64,000 nucleotides of DNA, taken from JAFMPW01 sp041743085 (GTDB lineage Bacteria > Bacteroidota > Bacteroidia > Flavobacteriales > Flavobacteriaceae). The DNA lies in the NCBI GenBank assembly GCA_041743085.1, contig JBGTNL010000052.1:1-64000 (forward strand), written 5' to 3'. Below are positions 1 through 6,614 of the stretch, in pieces. A program made the translations under genes and the position numbers. Positions within the stretch are counted from its first letter, which is position 1; every line of letters starts with the position of its first letter. The notes under the pieces are model-generated. The model was not told the origin of the DNA. It searched no databases and saw only the letters and a program-made list of their open reading frames with translations.

Positions 1-135
1 CAGATGTAACCTCGCAGTTACCACCCTTGCGACTTACTAATGGTTCGGAGCGTTACCCCCGCCCATAAGGGACTTGCACCCTCTAGATTAATCATTTACC
101 TTTCGGTAAATAAAAGATGCCCATGCTGGGCACAC
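1..135 (-). mobile_element. Group II intron, 5' end (domain I), truncated by the window edge
   Basis: Read on the minus strand, the sequence begins at 135 with GTGTGCCCAGC, the GUGYG-type 5' end of bacterial group II introns. A perfect stem (ATTTACC/GGTAAAT, 94-111) follows, then the GGGTGCAAGTCCC element (69-81) and a GGTGGTAACTGCGAGG-like stretch near the window start, all typical of domain I. The 5' exon ends in TTTTGT at 136-141. The intron-encoded reverse transcriptase would lie beyond the left edge. The intron lies opposite to the toxin-antitoxin genes and interrupts the left arm of an attC-like site, as described for attC-targeting class C introns. Identification rests on remembered consensus features, not on a search. 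Confidence 0.7.
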
Positions 136-335
136 ACAAAATCTATAAACAATACGGGCCTCAGGCTTCATCGAAAGGTTTGCGTATTTTTATGAAGGCA
201 GGCAGGTCCGCTAAATCTTTTGGATTTTGCTTTGGACAGGAAAAGAAAAAACAAAACTAAAAAATTTTGCGATGTGCGTGGCGGAAAGCAAATGCCATTT
301 TGCTCCCGTACTGGTCATAGCTAAACGTTGTCATT
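136..335 (+). repeat. attC-like recombination site A, interrupted by the intron
   Basis: The left arm (AAAATCTATAAAC, about 138-150) pairs imperfectly with the right arm (TCATAGCTAAACGTTG, 315-330). The same layout recurs at 1078-1207 and 1846-1995: a CTATAA left arm and a TCATA(G/A)C...CGTT right arm. The left arm ends exactly where the group II intron begins. The roughly 160 nt between the arms is longer than in the other two sites and carries no convincing gene. The core does not match the canonical integron GTTRRRY, so 'attC-like' is descriptive. Confidence 0.5.
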
Positions 336-382
336 AATACTGTAAAATCCATCTTTTCTAAAAAATTCTGTAACTTTTTTAT

Positions 383-407
383 TAATTTTGTTTACTAATT
401 AGTTAAC
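383..407 (+). promoter_or_regulatory. Promoter -7 box and palindromic operator of higBA
   Basis: TAATTTTG (383-390) is an exact Bacteroidota TAnnTTTG box. It abuts an 18-bp near-perfect palindrome (390-407; perfect core ACTAATTAGT, 394-403) that would cover the transcription start. This is where an autorepressing antitoxin such as HigA usually binds. The operator role is inferred from position and symmetry. Confidence 0.55.
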
Positions 408-415
408 TTTATGCT

Positions 416-754
416 GTGGTAAGGAAAATTAAAGCGTACAAGAATTACTTCATTGACTTTTACGAGTCTCAAGAAGAAAAGGTTCAAGTCAAAATTGGAT
501 ACGTACTGGATTTAGTTCGATTTGAACAACGTGTCCCGAAAAAATTCTTTAAAGCTCTCGAAAACACAGACGGAATCTATGAAGTTTGTGTTATAACGAC
601 TTTCATGAGTATTCGGATTTTATGCTTTTTTGACGACGCGAATTTAGTAATGCTTGCGAATTGTTTCGTTAAGAAAACCCAAAAGACACCGAAGAAGGAA
701 ATCAAACTTGCCGAAAAATTAAAAAAGGAATATTTAAAAAATAAAAACAGCTGA
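416..754 (+). CDS. higB: HigB/RelE-type toxin (Gp49-like family)
   Basis: A 112-residue basic protein of the RelE/HigB superfamily (phage-derived Gp49-like branch), whose members are ribosome-dependent mRNA endonucleases. Family features visible are the N-terminal helix followed by QVKIGYVLDLVRF, a central beta-sheet around the DGIYEVCV and FMSIRILCFFDD strands, and a Lys-rich C-terminal helix. GTG is used as start because no in-frame ATG lies upstream. The toxin precedes its antitoxin with a 1-nt gap, the inverted order typical of HigBA. A palindromic operator lies just upstream and an attC-like site just downstream of the pair, so the module looks like a mobile cassette. Function is by family; activity is untested. 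Confidence 0.8.
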   Translation: MVRKIKAYKNYFIDFYESQEEKVQVKIGYVLDLVRFEQRVPKKFFKALENTDGIYEVCVITTFMSIRILCFFDDANLVMLANCFVKKTQKTPKKEIKLAEKLKKEYLKNKNS

Positions 755-755
755 T

Positions 756-1046
756 ATGAAAAATGTAACGGATTTTGAAGACATCCTGATTAAAAGGTAT
801 GGAAACAAAGGAACTGGAAAGCGTGATAAATATGACGCGGATTCACTTGCCTTCCGTTTAGGGGTAATGCTAAAAGAAGCTCGGAAGGAGGCGAATCTGA
901 CACAAGAAGAGCTTGCAGAAAGAACTGGCACGAAAAAAAGCTACATTTCAAGAATTGAACGGGGATTGAGTGATATCCGAGTTTCAACGTATTACAAACT
1001 GATTGAATTGGGACTAGGTAAACATTTGAATATCACAATTGCATAG
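756..1046 (+). CDS. higA: HigA-type antitoxin, XRE-family HTH protein
   Basis: A 96-residue protein with a clear helix-turn-helix of the Xre/HTH_3 type in its C-terminal half (LTQEELAERTGTKKSYISRI, about residues 48-67). The N-terminal 40 residues (VTDFEDILIKRYG...) resemble the toxin-binding segments of HigA proteins. It should neutralise the HigB encoded 1 nt upstream and repress the operon through the palindrome at 390-407. Only about 30 bp separate its stop codon from the next attC-like site, which fits a one-operon gene cassette. Confidence 0.82.
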   Translation: MKNVTDFEDILIKRYGNKGTGKRDKYDADSLAFRLGVMLKEARKEANLTQEELAERTGTKKSYISRIERGLSDIRVSTYYKLIELGLGKHLNITIA

Positions 1047-1077
1047 CGGAAAGCACTAATGACAATAACTAAGTATT

Positions 1078-1207
1078 CGTTCAACAAAACCTATAATCCA
1101 TTGCGGCGGATTTCCTAAACGGAAATCCTACGTAAAAAGCTATCTTAGGGCTATGGAGGACTGTTTCCTGGGGAAATGTCCGCAACGTATCATAGCCAGA
1201 CCGTTAG
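1078..1207 (+). repeat. attC-like recombination site B (3' of higBA)
   Basis: Left arm CGTTCAACAAAACCTATAAT (1078-1097) pairs imperfectly with right arm ATCATAGCCAGACCGTTAGC (1189-1208). GTTCAAC fits the integron RYYYAAC left core, while the right core (GTTAGCA) deviates from GTTRRRY. Two internal hairpins, GGATTTCC/GGAAATCC near 1106-1128 and a GGAC.TTTCC/GGGAAA.GTCC pair near 1158-1182, make the bottom strand highly foldable, as in attC sites. It sits immediately 3' of the higA stop. Confidence 0.55.
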
Positions 1208-1225
1208 CATTAATACCGAACAAAT

Positions 1226-1260
1226 TTTGATATTTCAAATAAATGTGATTACTTTGTAAT
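1226..1260 (+). promoter_or_regulatory. Promoter and operator of mazEF
   Basis: TTTG at 1226-1229, a 19-bp spacer and TTACTTTG at 1249-1256 approximate the Bacteroidota TTTG-N19-TAnnTTTG promoter with one mismatch. The -7 box lies within a perfect inverted repeat ATTAC-TTT-GTAAT (1248-1260), a plausible MazE operator. The promoter lies inside the cassette, just after the attC-like site. Confidence 0.5.
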
Positions 1261-1275
1261 AACATTTTAGAACTT

Positions 1276-1521
1276 ATGGAAATATCTATAATAAAAATCG
1301 GGAATTCAAAAGGACTTCGCTTAAGCAAAACAATTTTGGAAAAGTATAACATCAAGGACAAAGTCGAACTGATTCTAGAAAAAGAACAGATAATTCTCAA
1401 ACCAATCGAAAAACCTAGAAGGAATTGGGAGAAGGCCTTTGAGAAAATGCGAATGAACCATGATGATAAGCTCCTAATGAACGACGTGTTCGACGACGAA
1501 AATCTTGATGAATGGAATTAA
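1276..1521 (+). CDS. mazE: MazE-like antitoxin, AbrB/SpoVT family
   Basis: An 81-residue protein with an N-terminal swapped-hairpin AbrB domain (ISIIKIGNSKGLRLSKTILE, then KVELILEKEQIILKPI). It has an acidic C-terminal tail (DDKLLMNDVFDDENLDEW), the usual MazF-binding segment. It binds DNA at its own promoter and inhibits the MazF toxin. Its 3' end overlaps mazF by 10 nt, so the two are translationally coupled. It is the second toxin-antitoxin pair in the array and follows attC-like site B. Confidence 0.88.
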   Translation: MEISIIKIGNSKGLRLSKTILEKYNIKDKVELILEKEQIILKPIEKPRRNWEKAFEKMRMNHDDKLLMNDVFDDENLDEWN

Positions 1522-1835
1522 AACAATATTCCATCGTACTGGTGAATCTTGACCCTAAAATCGGAAGTGAAATAAAAAAGACTCGTCCCTGTGTAATCGT
1601 TTCTCCAAATGAAATGAACAGATTTCTGAACACAATAGTCGTGGCTCCGATGACAACGAACATGAAAAAATATCCGACAAGGATTTCGGTAGTGCACAAT
1701 CGAAAAAAAGGTATGGTCGCCATCGACCAAATCCGGACTGTGGACAAAAAACGGATAATCAAAATGTTTGACGGACTTACCAAATCTGAAATTCAAAAAT
1801 GTAAGGATATTATCAAAGAGACTTTCGTGGATTGA
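1512..1835 (+). CDS. mazF: MazF-like endoribonuclease toxin
   Basis: A 107-residue PemK/MazF-family protein with the hallmark KQYSIVLVNLDPKIGSEIKKTRPCVIVS start. The conserved Arg-Pro-Cys, the internal TIVVAPMTT strand and the VAIDQIRTVDKKRI strand are all present. MazF toxins cleave single-stranded RNA at short motifs. Length and motifs are complete, so the toxin appears intact. It overlaps mazE, and its stop is followed after about 10 bp by attC-like site C. Confidence 0.9.
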   Translation: MELKQYSIVLVNLDPKIGSEIKKTRPCVIVSPNEMNRFLNTIVVAPMTTNMKKYPTRISVVHNRKKGMVAIDQIRTVDKKRIIKMFDGLTKSEIQKCKDIIKETFVD

Positions 1836-1845
1836 AAAAGTACTA

Positions 1846-1995
1846 ATGCAACACCGGCTATAATTCAGTCTTCCCTTAGAGAAAACCGGAATATTCCTAC
1901 CTTTAAACGGCTTGATTTTGCAGCCTGAATTTACTACCACATAAAACGTGGCAAGCCGTAAATTCCAGACCGAAATCATAACCGGAACGTTAGCG
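1846..1995 (+). repeat. attC-like recombination site C (3' of mazEF)
   Basis: Left arm ATGCAACACCGGCTATAAT (1846-1864) is an imperfect inverted repeat of right arm ATCATAACCGGAACGTTAGC (1975-1994). Both share the CCGG and CTATAAT/ATCATA blocks. Internal pairing includes CGGCTTG with CAAGCCG (about 1909-1959) and CCAC/GTGG. The spacing from site A to B to C (about 875 and 786 bp between right arms) corresponds to one toxin-antitoxin module each. Confidence 0.55.
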
Positions 1996-2290
1996 AACAG
2001 TGTCGAGGAGGTGATTAGCAGAACGTGGTAGAATCTAAAATCTGTCCACAGATGGACTAACCACTCGGACAGAACGGTTTTGTTCTTTAATTTGTCTGCT
2101 TAAGGGCGTTAGCTCTTCTTTTTTCGAGATTTTCTGCCAATTCTGGGCGGAAAAAATGAAAAATAACCGTCCGCCAATGTGTAGGCTTCCCTAAAAGTAT
2201 GGCAACTTAATAATTCAAGGCTTTTAAGTTTAGCCAAATACGATATATTGTTTAATACTCATTTGTTGTACCTATGTTGTACCTAGAAAT
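1996..2290. other. Non-coding gap between the cassette array and tRNA-Gln
   Basis: No supportable gene. It contains an 11-bp tandem duplication, GTTGTACCTAT then GTTGTACCTAG (2265-2286), and a GGGCGTTAGC at about 2104-2113 that resembles the right core of the attC-like sites but has no recognisable left arm. It may be the decayed end of the array or of an integrated element. Confidence 0.4.
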
Positions 2291-2326
2291 AAAAAATCCC
2301 CTGATTCAAATAAAATCTAGGGATTC
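2291..2326 (-). terminator. Rho-independent-like terminator beside the tRNA-Gln fragment
   Basis: AATCCC (2295-2300) pairs with GGGATT (2320-2325). On the minus strand the stem is followed by a T run (TTTTTT). It lies just past the partial tRNA copy at 2331-2347 and may be the original tRNA terminator displaced by an integration event. Confidence 0.5.
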
Positions 2327-2330
2327 CCGA

Positions 2331-2347
2331 GTTGGCCTACTAGGACT
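2331..2347 (-). repeat. Duplicated 3' end of tRNA-Gln (att-like direct repeat)
   Basis: GTTGGCCTACTAGGACT at 2331-2347 is identical to 2436-2452, the 3' acceptor and T-arm portion of the tRNA-Gln gene. The two copies are 105 bp apart in the same orientation. Integrases that target tRNA genes leave such 3'-end duplications. No integrase gene is present between the copies. Confidence 0.6.
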
Positions 2348-2397
2348 TCCTTCGCCTTGGCTTCCGGATAAACTTCTCATCCCAATTTTTGTTCCAC

Positions 2398-2423
2398 AAA
2401 AAACCCAGCGAAATTCGCTGGGC
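2398..2423 (-). terminator. Terminator of tRNA-Gln
   Basis: The inverted repeat CCCAGCG...CGCTGGG (2404-2422) is followed on the minus strand by TTTTTT, directly downstream of the tRNA 3' end. Confidence 0.75.
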
Positions 2424-2437
2424 TAGTCCAACTCCGT

Positions 2438-2508
2438 TGGCCTACTAGGACTCGAACCTAGAACGACTGGACCAAAACCAGCTGTGTTGCCAATTACACC
2501 ATAGGCCA
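2438..2508 (-). tRNA. tRNA-Gln (anticodon UUG)
   Basis: On the minus strand the acceptor arms TGGCCTA (5') and TAGGCCA (3') pair perfectly. The D arm has GTGTAATTGGCAACAC, and the anticodon stem CTGG/CCAG encloses the loop TTTTGGT with anticodon TTG. The T arm TAGGTTCGAGTCCTA is canonical. CCA is not encoded. A terminator follows, and the 3' end is duplicated nearby at 2331-2347. Confidence 0.95.
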
Positions 2509-2769
2509 ATGCCGTTTAAGAGCCCGCAAATTTAAGACAAACTTTGGTTTCGGCAAATATTTTAGGTAACAATAATCTGAAAAATTAAGGGTTTAAAAGC
2601 TGTTAAAGGTTTATCAATTATATACCCCCATATCTATATTTATTAGTAAATTCGCCCCGTTAGCTGTAGAATGGCAAAAAACCAATTCAGCCATAAAGCA
2701 GGATTAGTTCAAGCTATCCTCCTAGAACTTCACCGTTCAAAAGAGGGTTTCACTAAAACTTCATATTGC

Positions 2770-5700
2770 ATGTTTTCATATAACTTTGAAAAATGGGATA
2801 CCATCATTGGATGGTTTGTTTTTTTTATAGCCTTTATCACCTACAGTCTTACCGTTGAGCCAACAGGTAGTTTCTGGGATGCTGGAGAGTACATCACCAC
2901 CTCGGCCAAGTTGCAGGTAGCTCACCCCCCAGGCGCGCCCCTGTTGCAAATGATCGGGGCGTTTTTCGCCATGTTTGCCTTTGAGGCGGATCAGGTTGCT
3001 AAAATGGTGAACTACATGGCTGTTGTTTCGAGTGCGTTTACCGTACTCTTTATGTTCTGGACCATCACAAACCTCACCAGAAAATTGATCGCCCAGGACG
3101 GGGCGCTTACCAAGGGAAGAAAAATAGCCGTGCTGGGAAGCGGAGCGGTCGGAGCCCTGGCATTCACCTTTTCGGATAGTTTTTGGTTCAATGCTGTAGA
3201 AACGGAGGTGTACGCCATGGCGAGTTTTGTAATGGCGGGGCTGCTCTGGATGGGACTCAAATGGACAGACGATCTGGACAATCCAAGGGGCAATCGCTGG
3301 CTTGTTTTGATCTTCTTTGTTATAGGGCTCACCTTTGGAATTCAGTTCATGGGGTTCCTGGCTATTCCCTCCATTGGATTGCTTTACTATTTTAAAAAAT
3401 ACAAATCCACAACCGTTAAAAATTTCCTGCTGGCCAACCTGGCGGTCATCGCCATTCTGATGATGGTTTACAAGTTCTCGCTGACCTATGTTTTAAAACT
3501 TTTTGGCTGGAGCGAAGTATTCTTTATTAACAGCATTGGGTTGCCCTTTAATTCCGGGACCATCATCATGGGTCTCATATTCGCGGCCGCCTTCTATTTT
3601 GGATTGCGGTTTACACGGAAACACAACTATAAAACAACAAATACCCTGGTACTTTGCGGCATGTTCCTGATCCTTGGCTTTTCTTCCTGGCTTATGCTTC
3701 CCATTCGTGCAAATGCCAATGTGGTGATCAATGAAAATAATCCTTCGGATGCCAGGTCGCTCCTGGCCTACTATAACCGGGAACAATACCCTGGCGTTGA
3801 CAGTCCGATCTACGGAACCTATTATTCAGATCTCTTCGCTCCCCCTGGTGAGGACAGAGATGATAAACCAAAATATGAAAAAGACGAGAAGTTGGGCAAA
3901 TACATCATAGTAAATAAATATAAGGATGCTATGCAGGGCCCAAATAAAGTGCATACAGGTATTCTCCCCAGAATGTGGAGTGATCAGCATGCGGAGAATT
4001 ATATGAAATATTTCGGGCCTCTCGATTTTAAAATGAAGACCTCCAACGAGGAACTGCGCAAGGCCGTAAATCAGCTAAAAACAGGCTATGCCAACGGAGA
4101 GATCGATGAGGAACAGTACATCGGCTTTTTAAAACAATTCGGTGAATACATAGAAGTGCAGCCCCCGTCTGTCTGGCAGAATGTAAAGTATATGTTCCAA
4201 TTTCAATTTGGATATATGTACTGGCGCTATTTTATGTGGAATTTTGTAGGAAAGAAAGACGATATTCAGGGGCGTTATAATGGTAATGGCGAATGGATCA
4301 GCGGCATAGGATTCCTTGATAGTCTCCGGCTCGGCAGCCAGAGTAACCTTCCGGGTGACGTACTGGATAACAAAGGCAGAAATACCTATTTCTTTTTGCC
4401 TTTGCTGTTGGGGATCATAGGCCTGGTATTTCAGATCTCTAAAAGCCCAAAGCAGTTTTGGGTGCTCTTCGTCTTCTTTATGTTTACAGGTATAGCGATA
4501 CAATTTTATACAAATCCCTATATTTTTCAACCCCGGGAACGAGACTATTCGCTGGTTGGTTCCTTTTACATTTTCGCGCTGTGGATAGGTTTGGGGGTGT
4601 ATGGCCTCTTTGATGAATTCAAGAAGCGCATGAAACCGAAAATTCTTGCCCCTATAGTACTTGGAGTCTGCCTTTTGGCGGTTCCCGGAGTTATGGCTTT
4701 CCAGAATTGGGATGATCACGACCGCTCTAACCGCTATACTGCCAAGGCCAGCGCCATGTCATACCTCGACTCAACCCAGAAAGATGCGGGGGCCATGCTT
4801 TTTACCATAGGGGATAATGATACCTTCCCGCTGTGGTATGTACAGGAAATTGAAGGACACAGAACCGACGTACGTATTATCTGTACCAGCCTTTTTGCCA
4901 CAGATTGGTATGTAGACCAGATGAAACACAAGGCCTATAAAAGCGATCCGATCCCGTCCCAACTTACTCACAATCTATACAGGTATGGGAACAGGGACGT
5001 TATCTACTACCAGGGACTTCCCGGGATCGCGGAAAAAAGATGGGATATAAAGGATTTTATGAACTGGGTAGCAAGTGATAAGCCACAGACCAAATTGCGA
5101 TATATTCTCGAAAAACAGGGCGCGGATCTCAGCGAGTATTCCGAAAGCACGCTCGATCTGGTGTATTACCCTACCCATCAGGTGCGTATTCCGGTAAACA
5201 AAGAAAATGTCTTAAAAAGCGGGTTGGTAAAAGAGAAAGACAGTGCCCTTATCGTGGACTACATAGATATTGACCTCCCTAAAAGCGCCTTGCCCAAGAA
5301 TAGGATACTGATGCTCGATATCATGGCCAACAATAATTGGGAACGCCCCATATATTTTTCAGGCGGCAGTTTTGACAAGGCAGAATATATTTGGATGAAA
5401 GACTATTTGCAACTGGATGGAATGGCCTATAAACTGGTACCCATCAAAACGGAAAACCGCAGCGCCTTCGAAATGGGTAGAATAGACAGTGACCTTATGT
5501 ATGATGTTGTGACTAATTTCTATTGGGGAAATTCTGGCAGTTCGGATATTTATCACGACCCCCAGACAAGGACTCAGGGACTCTCCATGCGCAGCAACCT
5601 GGCTCGTCTGGTAGAAACCCTTATCAATGAGAACAAGATCGATAAAGCAAAAGATATCATTAATCTGGCTATGACAAACATGCCGGTGGAATATTTTGGA

Positions 5701-6135
5701 TTCTATACGTTTGTAGAGCCCTTTGTTGATGGATATTACAAAGTAGGGGAAAGTGCAAAGGCGAGGGAACTGTTTAATAAACTGAAAAAGATATACCAGG
5801 AACGACTGGAATATTACGCGGGCATTCCCCTGGATGAACAATACGATACTATTGAAGACATCATTTCTGATATGGAAGCATATCGGCGCAACATTGATAT
5901 TCTGATTGAAAATGACGACAGGGAAATGGCTGAAAAGGAAACACAGGTCTTTAATGAATATATAGATCAGTTCAGTCATTTTTATAAAGACGACCTGCTC
6001 GATGAAGAGCAACTGGAGCCGTCTCCCGATCCGGATCTGATAGACACCGTACCGGTTTCAGATACTACCGCCGTAGATAATACTGCAACGGAAGAAAGGA
6101 TGGATAGTATTCTTGTTCCGGAGGGCCAGAAATAA
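2770..6135 (+). CDS. DUF2723 family membrane protein (GT117, protein O-mannosyltransferase-like)
   Basis: A large polytopic protein of about 1121 residues. The N-terminal half holds many membrane segments and the DUF2723 signature: TVEPTGSFWDAGEYI, then AHPPGAPLLQM and FWFNAVETEVYAM. The C-terminal half is a soluble, probably periplasmic region (from about DNDTFPLWYVQEIEG onward) with TPR-like helices and an acidic Pro-rich tail. The family was later linked to human TMEM260, an O-mannosyltransferase (GT117). In Bacteroidota a surface-protein glycosylation role is plausible but inferred. The open frame extends to an ATG at 2671, but the start at 2770 fits family N-termini better (MFSYNFEKWDTIIGW). 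A TAAATTCG box at 2647-2654 is a weak promoter candidate. Confidence 0.85.
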   Translation: MFSYNFEKWDTIIGWFVFFIAFITYSLTVEPTGSFWDAGEYITTSAKLQVAHPPGAPLLQMIGAFFAMFAFEADQVAKMVNYMAVVSSAFTVLFMFWTITNLTRKLIAQDGALTKGRKIAVLGSGAVGALAFTFSDSFWFNAVETEVYAMASFVMAGLLWMGLKWTDDLDNPRGNRWLVLIFFVIGLTFGIQFMGFLAIPSIGLLYYFKKYKSTTVKNFLLANLAVIAILMMVYKFSLTYVLKLFGWSEVFFINSIGLPFNSGTIIMGLIFAAAFYFGLRFTRKHNYKTTNTLVLCGMFLILGFSSWLMLPIRANANVVINENNPSDARSLLAYYNREQYPGVDSPIYGTYYSDLFAPPGEDRDDKPKYEKDEKLGKYIIVNKYKDAMQGPNKVHTGILPRMWSDQHAENYMKYFGPLDFKMKTSNEELRKAVNQLKTGYANGEIDEEQYIGFLKQFGEYIEVQPPSVWQNVKYMFQFQFGYMYWRYFMWNFVGKKDDIQGRYNGNGEWISGIGFLDSLRLGSQSNLPGDVLDNKGRNTYFFLPLLLGIIGLVFQISKSPKQFWVLFVFFMFTGIAIQFYTNPYIFQPRERDYSLVGSFYIFALWIGLGVYGLFDEFKKRMKPKILAPIVLGVCLLAVPGVMAFQNWDDHDRSNRYTAKASAMSYLDSTQKDAGAMLFTIGDNDTFPLWYVQEIEGHRTDVRIICTSLFATDWYVDQMKHKAYKSDPIPSQLTHNLYRYGNRDVIYYQGLPGIAEKRWDIKDFMNWVASDKPQTKLRYILEKQGADLSEYSESTLDLVYYPTHQVRIPVNKENVLKSGLVKEKDSALIVDYIDIDLPKSALPKNRILMLDIMANNNWERPIYFSGGSFDKAEYIWMKDYLQLDGMAYKLVPIKTENRSAFEMGRIDSDLMYDVVTNFYWGNSGSSDIYHDPQTRTQGLSMRSNLARLVETLINENKIDKAKDIINLAMTNMPVEYFGFYTFVEPFVDGYYKVGESAKARELFNKLKKIYQERLEYYAGIPLDEQYDTIEDIISDMEAYRRNIDILIENDDREMAEKETQVFNEYIDQFSHFYKDDLLDEEQLEPSPDPDLIDTVPVSDTTAVDNTATEERMDSILVPEGQK

Positions 6136-6154
6136 AGAATTTCTTAAAAGTTTA

Positions 6155-6196
6155 CCCGCCTCTGGCGGGCAACTATCCCTGCCTGCGGCAGGCAGG
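6155..6196. repeat. Two GC-rich palindromes after the DUF2723 gene
   Basis: CCCGCC-TCT-GGCGGG (6155-6169) and CCTGCCTGCGGCAGGCAGG (6178-6196) lie between convergent genes. Similar GGCAGGCAGG motifs occur at about 200-210 and 40730-40752. They may act as bidirectional terminators or be dispersed REP-like elements. Confidence 0.5.
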
Positions 6197-6232
6197 CCCA
6201 GAGCAAGCTGCGAGGAATTCTTTTCGATTAAA

Positions 6233-6529
6233 TCAGAGATATTCGTTAAGAATACCGATAAGGGTATTGGCATCTTGCTCACCGGATTGGCGCCAGACCA
6301 TTTCACCTTTTTTGTAGATCATTAGTGTGGGCAGACCCTTTACCCGTAATGCCTGGGAAAGTTCCTTATTCTTATCTACATCGATCTTTATGACTTTGCC
6401 CTTGTCTCCCAGCGCAGCTGCAACATCCCTCAATACAGGATGCATGGCCGTTGATTGTTCATTCCACTCTGCATAGAAGTCGAGCAACACGGGAATTTTC
6501 AGATCTATAAGTTCACCGAATTTAGCCAT
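6233..6529 (-). CDS. Thioredoxin-fold protein lacking both active-site cysteines
   Basis: A 98-residue thioredoxin-fold protein: the VLLDFYAEW strand, the IKIDVDKNKELSQALRVKGLPTLMIYKKGE half with the cis-Pro loop (GLPTL), and a C-terminal helix. Where thioredoxins have WCGPC, this one reads WNEQS, so both redox cysteines are absent and dithiol-disulfide exchange is ruled out. A chaperone-like or binding role is the likely alternative. It is cytoplasmic (no signal peptide), convergent with the DUF2723 gene and about 85 bp downstream of the metallophosphoesterase gene on the same strand. The family call is secure; its function is not. Confidence 0.85.
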   Translation of the reverse strand: MAKFGELIDLKIPVLLDFYAEWNEQSTAMHPVLRDVAAALGDKGKVIKIDVDKNKELSQALRVKGLPTLMIYKKGEMVWRQSGEQDANTLIGILNEYL

Positions 6530-6614
6530 ACATAATTCATTGGGTTACGGATCAAATGTAAGAAAAAATGTTAAAAAACTAAACGTGGCGGCAATTTTGT
6601 GTTATTCCCCTCAA

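Noticed and set aside
61..135. Coding remnant (HAGHTQNL-like translation on the plus strand)
   Set aside because: The minus strand explains the same bases better as the 5' end of a group II intron RNA.
1415..1979. Two minus-strand frames over mazEF (122 and 153 codons)
   Set aside because: Complete overlap with the clearly identified mazE and mazF genes; no domain resemblance.
4129..4719. Minus-strand open frame of 196 codons
   Set aside because: Antisense shadow of the DUF2723 gene; no recognisable motifs or start context.
5359..6012. Long minus-strand open frame (217 codons)
   Set aside because: It lies entirely antisense to the DUF2723 gene, is Ile/Phe-rich without domain motifs, and mirrors the codon bias of the coding strand.
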